From an uncultured bacterium (GTDB lineage Bacteria > Bacillota > Clostridia > Oscillospirales > Oscillospiraceae): 64,000 nt of DNA. The stretch covers positions 1 to 64,000 of the forward strand of contig CAMCCC010000005.1 in assembly GCA_945873205.1 (NCBI GenBank), in the 5' to 3' direction. Made by a program: the position numbers and the translations under genes. The notes beneath the pieces were generated by a model. That model had not been told where the DNA came from. It saw only the letters and a program-made list of their open reading frames with translations, and searched no databases. Of this stretch, positions 33,874-41,339 are shown piece by piece (the first letter of the stretch is position 1; every line of letters begins with the position of its first letter).

Positions 33874-35373
33874 ATGGAGCAGGATATCCTCCTGAGGATG
33901 ACGGATATCACCAAGACATTTCCCGGCGTCAAGGCCCTGGACGGGGTCTCCTTTGAACTGAAAAAGGGCACCGTCCATGCGCTGATGGGAGAAAACGGCG
34001 CCGGCAAGTCCACCCTTATGAAATGCCTTTTCGGCATTTACACGAAGGACAGCGGACAGATATTTCTGGAAGGCAAAGAGGTCAACTTCAAAAACAGCAA
34101 GGAGGCGCTGAATAACGGCGTCGCCATGGTGCATCAGGAGCTGAACCAGGCTCTCAAACGCTCAGTCATGGACAACCTCTGGCTGGGCCGTTACCCCATG
34201 ATCGGCGGCGTCATGGTCAACGAAAGAAAAATGCTGCAGGATACCAAGGCCATCTTTGAAGAGCTGGAGATCGACGTGGATCCCCATCGGATCATGAGCA
34301 CCATGCCCGTCTCCCAGCGCCAGATGGTGGAGATCGCCAAGGCTGTCTCCTACAATTCCAAAGTCATTGTGTTTGACGAGCCCACTTCGTCCCTCACCGA
34401 GGAAGAAGTGGAGCACCTGTTTAAGATCATCAACATGCTCCGTGACCGGGGCATGGGCATCATATACATCTCCCATAAGATGGCGGAGATCAAGCGCATC
34501 TCCGACTACATCACCGTCATGCGCGACGGCACCCATGTGGCCACCAAGCCCGCCGCCGAGCTGGAGATGAACGACATCATCCGCCTGATGGTGGGCCGTG
34601 AGCTGAACAATCAGTTCCCGCCCAAGACCAACAAGCCCGGCGACGTCTATCTCAAGGTGGAAAATCTCACCGCCCAGTATTCCCTGCTGAAGGACGTGTC
34701 CTTTGAGGCACGCCGGGGTGAGGTGCTGGGTCTGGCCGGTCTGGACGGCAGCGGCCGTACCGAGACCCTGGAAAACATCTTCGGCGAGGCCACCAGAAAA
34801 TCCGGCACCATCACCCTGGACGGCAAGCCCTGTCTGAACCGCAACCCCGGGGAGTCCATTAAAAACGGCTTTGCCCTTCTGACCGAGGAACGCCGCGCCA
34901 CCGGCATCTTCTCCATCCTGGATATCCGGGAGAACACCGTCATATCCAGCCTGAAAAAGCACCTGCGCTTTGGCCTCTGGCTCAGCAGCAAGTCCATGAA
35001 GAAGGACACCCAGTGGTCTATCGACTCCATGCGCACCAAGACCCCGTCCCAGAGCACCAAGATCCGCAGCCTCTCCGGCGGCAACCAGCAGAAGGTCATC
35101 ATCGGCCGCTGGCTGCTGACAGAGCCTGAGGTGCTCCTGCTGGACGAGCCTACCCGCGGTATCGACGTGGGCGCCAAATATGAGATCTACCAGCTGATCC
35201 TTGACCTTGCCTGCAAGGGCAAGACCGTGCTGGTGGTATCCTCCGAAATGCCGGAGCTGCTGGGTATCTGTGACCGTATTCTGGTCATGTCCGGCGGCCG
35301 TCTGGCCGGAGAGGTGGATGCCAGAACCACCACCCAGGAAGAGATAATGACTCTGGCAGCGAAATATGTATAA
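33874..35373 (+). CDS. mglA: Sugar ABC transporter ATP-binding protein (MglA-like)
   Basis: The 499-residue cytoplasmic protein has the double ATPase plan of carbohydrate uptake transporter 2 family. The first domain has Walker [10 protein letters not shown], a signature and [10 protein letters not shown] (Walker B). The second has the usual degenerate Walker [10 protein letters not shown], the signature LSGGNQQKV and [11 protein letters not shown]. It powers import of the sugar bound by mglB through the mglC permease. GGAGGG precedes the ATG and mglC follows after 15 bases. Confidence 0.95.
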   Translation: MEQDILLRMTDITKTFPGVKALDGVSFELKKGTVHALMGENGAGKSTLMKCLFGIYTKDSGQIFLEGKEVNFKNSKEALNNGVAMVHQELNQALKRSVMDNLWLGRYPMIGGVMVNERKMLQDTKAIFEELEIDVDPHRIMSTMPVSQRQMVEIAKAVSYNSKVIVFDEPTSSLTEEEVEHLFKIINMLRDRGMGIIYISHKMAEIKRISDYITVMRDGTHVATKPAAELEMNDIIRLMVGRELNNQFPPKTNKPGDVYLKVENLTAQYSLLKDVSFEARRGEVLGLAGLDGSGRTETLENIFGEATRKSGTITLDGKPCLNRNPGESIKNGFALLTEERRATGIFSILDIRENTVISSLKKHLRFGLWLSSKSMKKDTQWSIDSMRTKTPSQSTKIRSLSGGNQQKVIIGRWLLTEPEVLLLDEPTRGIDVGAKYEIYQLILDLACKGKTVLVVSSEMPELLGICDRILVMSGGRLAGEVDARTTTQEEIMTLAAKYV

Positions 35374-35388
35374 TGGGAGGGCCGAAGC

Positions 35389-36486
35389 ATGAATAACCCT
35401 GTAGCAAAACTTCAGCGCACGGCCGAGGAATACAGAAAGCTGGACAGCAAAGATAAGCGCCGCTTCTGGTCCGACGGTCTGCTCAACAACGCGCTTTACA
35501 TACTGATGGTGATTTTCATCATCTACACCGCAGTCAAGAACAGCAACTTCGTAAAACCCGGCTCCATCATCAACATCGTCTCTCTGGCCGCCGCCTCTCT
35601 GCCCATGGCACTGGGTATCGGCGGATGTATCGTCCTCACCGGCACGGACCTTTCCGCCGGCCGCGTGGTTGGTCTTACCGCCGCCATCGCCGGTACCATG
35701 CTCCAGAGCCGTGAGATCTCCCGCAGAATGTTCCAGAGCCTGCCGGCCATTACCCCGGGCTGGATTCTGCTGGTGGTTCTGATGGTCCTGGTGGTGGGCG
35801 CCATCATCGGCTTTATCAACGGCTTTTTCGTTGCCAAGTTCAGCCTCCACCCCTTCATCGTCACCCTGGCCACCCAGCTGATCACCTACGGTCTGATCCT
35901 GCTGTTCTTCATGCTCAACGGCAACAACGGCCAGCCTGTCTCCGGCCTGTCCGATGAGTACAAGGCCATCGTCTCTTCCCCGTTCCTGAAATTTGAGACC
36001 GCCAAGTACGGCACCATCTCCATCCCCTGGTACGTGTTCTATGCCATCCTGCTGACCGCTCTGATGTGGTTCGTCTGGAACAAGACCACCTTCGGCAAGA
36101 ACATGTTCGCCGTCGGCTCCAATGCCGAGGCTGCCCGTGTCTCCGGCGTCAACGTGTTCTGGACCACCGTTCTGGTCCACACCCTGGCCGGCGCTCTCTA
36201 CGGCTTCACCGGCTTCATCGAAGGCGCCCGTATCAGCTCCATCACCCAGGCCACCGGCCTGAACTACGAGTGTGACGCCATCGCGGCCTGCGTCATCGGC
36301 GGCGTCTCCTTCGTGGGCGGCACCGGTAAGATCAGCGGCATCGTGCTGGGCGTGTTCGTCCTGCGTATCATCTTCGTTGCCCTGAACATGCTGGGCATCG
36401 ACCCCAGCCTGCAGTATATCATCAAGGGCGGCATCATCTTGGCTGCCTGCTCTCTGGATATGCGCAAGTATCTGGTCCGCAAGTAA
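35389..36486 (+). CDS. mglC: Sugar ABC transporter permease (MglC-like)
   Basis: The 365-residue membrane protein has 8-10 hydrophobic segments and the BPD_transp_2 features of ribose/galactose permeases: VSLAAASLPMALGIGGCIVLTGTDLSAGRVVGL, FVAKFSLHPFIVTLATQLI, NKTTFGKNMFAVGSNAEAARVSGVNV (the ATPase-contact EAA-like loop) and GGVSFVGGTGKISG. The N-terminus is a charged cytoplasmic leader of about 40 residues. It forms the channel for the mglB/mglA system and ends the operon before a terminator. Confidence 0.95.
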   Translation: MNNPVAKLQRTAEEYRKLDSKDKRRFWSDGLLNNALYILMVIFIIYTAVKNSNFVKPGSIINIVSLAAASLPMALGIGGCIVLTGTDLSAGRVVGLTAAIAGTMLQSREISRRMFQSLPAITPGWILLVVLMVLVVGAIIGFINGFFVAKFSLHPFIVTLATQLITYGLILLFFMLNGNNGQPVSGLSDEYKAIVSSPFLKFETAKYGTISIPWYVFYAILLTALMWFVWNKTTFGKNMFAVGSNAEAARVSGVNVFWTTVLVHTLAGALYGFTGFIEGARISSITQATGLNYECDAIAACVIGGVSFVGGTGKISGIVLGVFVLRIIFVALNMLGIDPSLQYIIKGGIILAACSLDMRKYLVRK

Positions 36487-36498
36487 TTTTTCTTTCCC

Positions 36499-36531
36499 AA
36501 AAAGGTCAGGCGAAAAGCCTGACCTTTTTTT
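36499..36531 (+). terminator. Intrinsic terminator of the mgl operon
   Basis: AAAGGTCAGGC (36501-36511) pairs with GCCTGACCTTT (36517-36527) and continues into a seven-base T-run. Confidence 0.92.
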
Positions 36532-36618
36532 GTCTATGGTTGCAAATGCCGGGGAAAAATGCTACTATACACAAAGGGTGTTCTGTAGTAAAAAACCCGC
36601 TTTGATGGGGGAGATGGG

Positions 36619-37548
36619 ATGCGCTTTTTTGTCACCGGCGCCGGCGGCCAGCTGGGCCACGACGTCATGAACGAAGTGAATCAACGGGGCCATGAGGCCA
36701 TCGGCTCCGGCTCCAAGCCAGCCTATAGCGGTGTACAGGACGGCAGCGCTGTCTGCTCCCTGCCCTATGTGCAGCTGGATATCCGGGACAGGGCCGCCGT
36801 GACGGAAATCATCGCTGCCGCCCGGCCGGATGTGGTGATCCACTGCGCCGCCTGGACGGCGGTGGACGCGGCGGAGGCGCCGGAGAACAGGGAAGCGGTG
36901 CAGGCCGTCAACGCCCTGGGCACCCGCTACGTGGCGGAAGCCTGCAAGGCCCTGGACTGCAAAATGATCTACATCAGCACCGACTATGTGTTCCCCGGCG
37001 GGGGGGCCAGACCCTGGCAGCCGGATGAAGGGGGCTATGCCCCGCTGAATGCCTATGGCCGCAGCAAGCTGGCAGGGGAGCTGGCAGTGGATGAACTGCT
37101 GGAAAAGTTCTTCATCGTCCGCACCGCCTGGGTTTTTGGCCGCAGCGGCGGCAACTTCGTGAAAACCATGCTGCGCCTGGGCAAGACCCTTGAGGAGCTT
37201 CGGGTGGTGAATGACCAGATCGGCACCCCCACTTATACCCGGGATCTGGCCCGCCTCCTGGTGGATATGAGCCTGACAGAGCAATACGGCCGCTACCACG
37301 CCACCAATGAGGGCGGCTATATCAGCTGGTATGACTTCGCCTGCGAAATATTCCGCCAGGCGGGAATGGATGTGCGGGTGCAGCCGGTGAGCACCGCGGA
37401 ATACGGCCTGAGCAAGGCCGCACGGCCCTTCAATAGCCGCTTGGATAAAAGCAAGCTTGGAGAAAAAGGCTTTGCGCCCCTGCCGGACTGGCGGGACGCG
37501 TTGCAAAGATACATGAAAGAGATAGAGACAGAGGGAGCATATGGGTAA
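36619..37548 (+). CDS. rmlD: dTDP-4-dehydrorhamnose reductase
   Basis: The 309-residue enzyme makes dTDP-L-rhamnose, the last step of the Rml pathway, using NADPH. It is an extended short-chain dehydrogenase: FVTGAGGQLGHDVM (dinucleotide-binding loop), VIHCAAWTAVDAAE, YISTDYVFPG and the catalytic Y-x3-K in NAYGRSKLAGE. GGGGGAGATGG precedes the ATG. It overlaps rmlC by eight bases. rmlA and rmlB are not in the window. Rhamnose would serve cell-wall or capsule polymers. Confidence 0.93.
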   Translation: MRFFVTGAGGQLGHDVMNEVNQRGHEAIGSGSKPAYSGVQDGSAVCSLPYVQLDIRDRAAVTEIIAAARPDVVIHCAAWTAVDAAEAPENREAVQAVNALGTRYVAEACKALDCKMIYISTDYVFPGGGARPWQPDEGGYAPLNAYGRSKLAGELAVDELLEKFFIVRTAWVFGRSGGNFVKTMLRLGKTLEELRVVNDQIGTPTYTRDLARLLVDMSLTEQYGRYHATNEGGYISWYDFACEIFRQAGMDVRVQPVSTAEYGLSKAARPFNSRLDKSKLGEKGFAPLPDWRDALQRYMKEIETEGAYG

Positions 37549-38143
37549 GATCAAAGTGAGCGAAACGCCCATGGAAGGGCTGTACATCATTGAGCCTACC
37601 GTCTTTGGCGACAGCCGGGGCTATTTTGTGGAGACTTATAACCAGCGGGACATGGAGGAAGCGGGCTTTACCATGGACTTCGTCCAGGACAGCCAGAGCA
37701 TGAGCGTCAAGGGCGTGCTCCGGGGTCTGCACTTTCAGAAGCAGCACCCCCAGGCCAAGATCGTCCGGGTGATCCAGGGCGCAGTCTATGACGTGGCCGT
37801 GGATCTGCGCTCCGGCAGCGCCAGCTTCGGCCAATGGTTCGGCATAGAGCTCAGCGCCGAAAACCATAAGCAGCTGCTGATTGGGGAGGGCTTTGCCCAT
37901 GGCTTCCTGGTGCTGTCCGATACTGCCACCGTCTGTTATAAGGCCGGCGACTTCTATCATCCAGGGGACGAGGGCGGCATCGCCTGGAACGACCCGACCC
38001 TGGGCATCCAGTGGCCCGGCGTGAAAGGCGCCTATGCCGGCACCGCCTCCGCCGAGGGCTATACCCTGACCGACGGAAGCCCCCTGATCCTCAGCGAGAA
38101 GGACCAGAAGTGGCCCCTCTTGCAGGATGCTTTTCGCTTTTAA
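37541..38143 (+). CDS. rmlC: dTDP-4-dehydrorhamnose 3,5-epimerase
   Basis: The 200-residue cupin enzyme epimerises dTDP-4-keto-6-deoxyglucose, the step before RmlD. Signature parts are VFGDSRGYFVETYNQRDM, FVQDSQSMSVKGVLRGLHFQ with the catalytic His region, KIVRVIQGAVYDVAVDLR, and GFAHGFLVLSDTATVCYKAGDFY. It overlaps rmlD and is followed by a terminator shared with alr. Confidence 0.93.
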   Translation: MGKIKVSETPMEGLYIIEPTVFGDSRGYFVETYNQRDMEEAGFTMDFVQDSQSMSVKGVLRGLHFQKQHPQAKIVRVIQGAVYDVAVDLRSGSASFGQWFGIELSAENHKQLLIGEGFAHGFLVLSDTATVCYKAGDFYHPGDEGGIAWNDPTLGIQWPGVKGAYAGTASAEGYTLTDGSPLILSEKDQKWPLLQDAFRF

Positions 38144-38159
38144 GGACATACTATGAAAC

Positions 38160-38200
38160 GAAAACGACCGCCCGGAAATTCTCCCGGGCGGTCATTGTTA
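38160..38200. terminator. Bidirectional terminator between rmlC and alr
   Basis: GACCGCCCGG (38166-38175) pairs with CCGGGCGGTC (38184-38193), with A-rich DNA on the left and T-rich DNA on the right. Confidence 0.8.
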
Positions 38201-38205
38201 TATTT

Positions 38206-39330
38206 TCAGAAATACACTCTGGGGACTCGCTTGGACACGGCGCAGAGCAGCTCATAGGGGATGGTGCCGGCGGCGTCGGAAAGCTGGTAGATGCTGCACT
38301 TTGGCCCAAACAGCTCCACCTGGCTGCCCACATCCACCTCCGGCCGCTCCGTCAGGTCCACCATGCACATATCCATGCAGATGCTGCCCCGCTGGGGGGC
38401 AAAGCCGTCCCCGGCGGCAAAGCTGCACTGGTTCCCGGCGGCCCGGGGCAGCCCGTCGGCATAGCCGATGGCCAGCACGCCCATGCGGGTGCGCCGCTCG
38501 GTTACAAAGCGGCGGCCATAGCTGACGGCGGTGCCCGGCTCATAGAACTTGATGGTGCTCACCGTGGTTACAAGACGCATGCAGGGCCGCAGCCCCAGCT
38601 TCCCGCCGTCGCCATAGCCGTAGAGCAGCAGGCCCGGGCGCACCATGTCCAGCGCCATCTCCGGGTAGTTTGCCACCGCGCCGCTGTTGGCGCAGTGGCG
38701 GATGGCAAATTCAATGCCGCCCCGCTCCTTCACCGCGCGGATCATATCCATGAACAGCCGGAACTGCCCTAGGGTATAGTCCCGGCAGTCCTCTCCCGGC
38801 TCATCGGAGACGGCGAAGTGGGTGTAAACCCCCTCGGGAATCAAACCGGGCAGACGGCAGGAATCGATCACGTTCTGCACGCCCTCGTCAAAATACCCCC
38901 CGGCGCAGAGAAAGCCCAGCCGGGACATGCCGGTGTCCAGCTTGATGTGAATTTTCAGGTCACGGCCCAGCTTCACCGCTTCGGCGGAATACTCCACCGC
39001 CTTGGCAAGACAGGTGACGGTCTGGGTGATGTCCATGGCGATCAGGGTGCCGGTGTACTCCGGCGGCGTGTGACCCAGGATCAGGATGGGCATGGTGACG
39101 CCGCCCTGCCGCAGCTCCAGGGCCTCATCCAGGCAGGAAACGGCCAGGTAATCGGCCCCTTCCTCCTGCAAAAGCCGGGAAACCGTCAAGGCACCGTGGC
39201 CGTAGGCATCGGCCTTCACGATCCCCAGAAAACGGCAGCCCGCCGGCAGGGAGGCCCGGATGGCCCGGTAGTTATGGCGGATGTTGTCCAGACTGATCTC
39301 AGCCCAGGTTCTCTTTTGTAAGTCGTTCAT
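38206..39330 (-). CDS. alr: Alanine racemase
   Basis: The 374-residue PLP enzyme interconverts L- and D-alanine for peptidoglycan. It has the cofactor lysine motif FLGIVKADAYGHGA, the substrate-domain HIKLDTGMSRLGF, the ALDMVRPGLLLYGY segment, and the second-domain YADGLPR and CMDMCMVDL. Start 39330 is preceded by GGAG that overlaps the end of the lipoprotein gene upstream, so the two are co-transcribed. In Clostridioides difficile a gerS-alr2 operon has the same order and serves spore germination, so this may be the sporulation-linked racemase; only context supports that. Confidence 0.95.
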   Translation of the reverse strand: MNDLQKRTWAEISLDNIRHNYRAIRASLPAGCRFLGIVKADAYGHGALTVSRLLQEEGADYLAVSCLDEALELRQGGVTMPILILGHTPPEYTGTLIAMDITQTVTCLAKAVEYSAEAVKLGRDLKIHIKLDTGMSRLGFLCAGGYFDEGVQNVIDSCRLPGLIPEGVYTHFAVSDEPGEDCRDYTLGQFRLFMDMIRAVKERGGIEFAIRHCANSGAVANYPEMALDMVRPGLLLYGYGDGGKLGLRPCMRLVTTVSTIKFYEPGTAVSYGRRFVTERRTRMGVLAIGYADGLPRAAGNQCSFAAGDGFAPQRGSICMDMCMVDLTERPEVDVGSQVELFGPKCSIYQLSDAAGTIPYELLCAVSKRVPRVYF

Positions 39331-39337
39331 AGTTTTT

Positions 39338-39925
39338 TTACTCCGTTGTTTCCTCTGGGGCAGCGGGGGCAAAGCCCTCCTGCCAGTCGCTGATCTCCGC
39401 AAAGACCTTCACCCGGCCGTCGCTGCGAAGCTCCGCCTGCCGGGGCGTCATGTCCTCCGGCGAGAACCAGACCGTGCAGACCAGTTCATCGGTGCTTTGC
39501 AGTTCCAGCACGGTGCAGCCGCCCTCGCTCCAGACGGCGTTCACATCGCCGTCTTTCAGCGCCTGCACCAGCATGGGCAGGGCGGACATGGGGGACAGGC
39601 CGAAATCATCCAGCTCCCCGGTGCCCAGACACACCCCGTCATATTCCAGACTGGTGCTGCCCGGTTCAATCCTGGCACTCACCCCGGCGATCAGCTGGGG
39701 GGCCAGCACCGTCACCTTGCCGCCCTGGGCGTCCTCATAATAGCTGAGGGTGAAGCGGGCGGTCTTGTGTTCATACTCGGCCCGGATGTTGGCGGTGAAG
39801 CTGAGGCACTCCGCCTCATCCAGCCGCTGGACCAAATCGTCCCTGGCCCTGGCGAGCTCCCGCCCGCCGCAGCCGCTCATCAAAAGGCATAGACACAGGG
39901 TCAAACTCAAGCAAAATTTTTTCAT
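39338..39925 (-). CDS. GerS-like lipoprotein (LolA-like fold) upstream of alr
   Basis: The 195-residue protein has a lipoprotein signal peptide (LMSGC, lipidated C19) and a beta-rich domain resembling LolA/GerS outer-surface proteins (LSFTANIRAEYEHKTARFTLSYYEDAQGGKVTVLAP, PRQAELRSDGRVKVFAEI). In C. difficile, GerS binds the amidase CwlD so that cortex-specific muramic-delta-lactam is formed, and its gene is next to alr2. The same gene order is seen here. Start 39925 has GGAGGAG upstream. The assignment to GerS function rests on fold impression and neighbour, not on clear sequence identity. Confidence 0.65.
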   Translation of the reverse strand: MKKFCLSLTLCLCLLMSGCGGRELARARDDLVQRLDEAECLSFTANIRAEYEHKTARFTLSYYEDAQGGKVTVLAPQLIAGVSARIEPGSTSLEYDGVCLGTGELDDFGLSPMSALPMLVQALKDGDVNAVWSEGGCTVLELQSTDELVCTVWFSPEDMTPRQAELRSDGRVKVFAEISDWQEGFAPAAPEETTE

Positions 39926-39973
39926 AGTCTCCTCCGAAATCATTCTGCTTGAATCTATGCTTTGTCCGCTTAC

Positions 39974-40002
39974 ATTATAATCACATGCCGGGAAATAGTC
40001 AA
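39974..40002 (-). promoter_or_regulatory. Promoter of the gerS-like/alr operon
   Basis: On the minus strand TTGACT (40002-39997) and TATAAT (39979-39974) are spaced by 17 bases, 50 bases upstream of the 39925 start. Confidence 0.75.
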
Positions 40003-40009
40003 ATTCCTC

Positions 40010-40038
40010 TTGAAAAAAACAGGCAACTGTGTTACATT
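40010..40038 (+). promoter_or_regulatory. Promoter of the T-box-pheST operon
   Basis: TTGAAA (40010-40015) and TACATT (40033-40038) are spaced by 17 bases. It is back to back with the gerS/alr promoter and lies just upstream of the T-box leader. Confidence 0.7.
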
Positions 40039-40045
40039 GAATGAG

Positions 40046-40282
40046 TTATTGCTGTGAACGGGAAAATAGCGAGTTTTTTGCCTGCCAGAGAATGAGGGTC
40101 ACCGGCTGTAAGCCCTCTAAGGCGATGTCGCTTGGTTCGCCCGGGAGCACCGGCCAATCCCCGGCGTGGGGCGCGCGTTAAGCGCCAAGAGTGCGGCAGC
40201 GCGTCAGCGGTGCCGAATGTGGGTGGTACCACGGAAGTTTTGCTTTCGTCCCTGAGGATTCAGAGACGGGAGCTTATTTTTT
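40046..40282 (+). ncRNA. T-box leader (tRNA-Phe-sensing) of pheST
   Basis: The conserved T-box TGGGTGGTACCACGG lies at 40220-40234; the GGTG would pair with the uncharged tRNA acceptor end. A long GC-rich stem I region runs from about 40050 to 40145, with TTC at 40136-40138 as a candidate Phe specifier codon. The terminator stem CGTCCCTGA/TCAGAGACG (one mismatch) with a following T-run at 40275-40282 overlaps the 3' side of the antiterminator. Uncharged tRNA-Phe should allow read-through into pheS. Confidence 0.9.
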
Positions 40283-40298
40283 TACAGGAGAATGAGAC

Positions 40299-41324
40299 AT
40301 GAAACAACAGATGCAGGCATTGAGAGCGTCTTCCATCCAGACCATCCTGGACTGTGACAACGCGGAGCGGCTGGAAGCGCTGCGGGTGAAGTACCTGGGC
40401 AAAAAGGGTGAGCTGACCGGCATCCTCCGCCAGATGGGCGGCCTTTCCGCCGAGGAGCGGCCGGCCATGGGCCAGCTGGCAAACCAGCTGAGAAGCGACA
40501 TTGAAGCCGCCATTGAAAAGCGCAAGGGCGAGCTGTCCTCCGCCATGATGGAGCAGAAGCTGAAAAGCGAGGCCTTGGACGTGACCCTGCCCGGCGAGCC
40601 GGTGCACCTGGGCCATAAGCACCCCATGTACAACGTGCTGGACCAGATCAAGGACATTTTTGTGGGCATGGGCTTTGAAATTGTGGACGGCCCGGAGGTG
40701 GAGCTGGCGGAGTATAACTTCACCAAGCTGAACATCGACGAGGGCCACCCCTCCCGGGACTGGACCGACACCTTCTATTTCAGCGAGGATGGCAAGATTC
40801 TTCTCCGTACCCAGACCTCTCCCATGCAGGTCCACGCCATGGAGCAGAAGAGCCTGCCCATCCGCATGATCGCCCCCGGCCGGGTCTACCGGAAGGACGA
40901 GGTGGACGCCACCCATTCTCCCATGTTCCACCAGATCGAGGGCATGGTCATCGACAAGGGCATCACCATGGCCGACCTGAAGGCAACCCTGAACCTGGTG
41001 GTGGAGAAGATCTACGGCGAGGGCACCGTCACCCGCTTCCGCCCCCATCACTTCCCCTTTACGGAGCCCAGCTGTGAAATGGATATCCAGTGCCACAAGT
41101 GCGGCGGTAAGGGCTGCCCCACCTGCAAGGGCGAGGGCTGGATCGAGGTGCTGGGCGCCGGCATGGTGCACCCCAAGGTGCTCTCCGGCTGCGGCATCGA
41201 CCCGGATGTGTATTCCGGCTGGGCCTTTGGTATGGGCCTGGAGCGGCTGGCCATGGGCGAGTATAAGATCAACGACCTGCGCCTGATCTTCGAGAACGAC
41301 ATCCGCTTCCTGGAGCAGTTTTAA
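40299..41324 (+). CDS. pheS: Phenylalanyl-tRNA synthetase alpha subunit
   Basis: The 341-residue class II synthetase subunit carries the active site that attaches phenylalanine to tRNA-Phe. The N-terminal coiled-coil (residues 1-85) binds tRNA; motif 2 is RMIAPGRVYRKDEVDATHSPMFHQIEG; motif 3 is YSGWAFGMGLERLAMGEY. The CHKCGGKGCPTCKGEGW insertion around residue 265 is a Cys-rich turn seen in many PheS proteins. AGGAG precedes the ATG, and a T-box precedes the operon. Confidence 0.97.
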   Translation: MKQQMQALRASSIQTILDCDNAERLEALRVKYLGKKGELTGILRQMGGLSAEERPAMGQLANQLRSDIEAAIEKRKGELSSAMMEQKLKSEALDVTLPGEPVHLGHKHPMYNVLDQIKDIFVGMGFEIVDGPEVELAEYNFTKLNIDEGHPSRDWTDTFYFSEDGKILLRTQTSPMQVHAMEQKSLPIRMIAPGRVYRKDEVDATHSPMFHQIEGMVIDKGITMADLKATLNLVVEKIYGEGTVTRFRPHHFPFTEPSCEMDIQCHKCGGKGCPTCKGEGWIEVLGAGMVHPKVLSGCGIDPDVYSGWAFGMGLERLAMGEYKINDLRLIFENDIRFLEQF

Positions 41325-41339
41325 GGAGGGCAATGCAAC

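Noticed and set aside
34162-36180. Open frame of 672 codons on the minus strand
   Set aside because: Antisense to mglA and mglC, both certain genes with ribosome binding sites.
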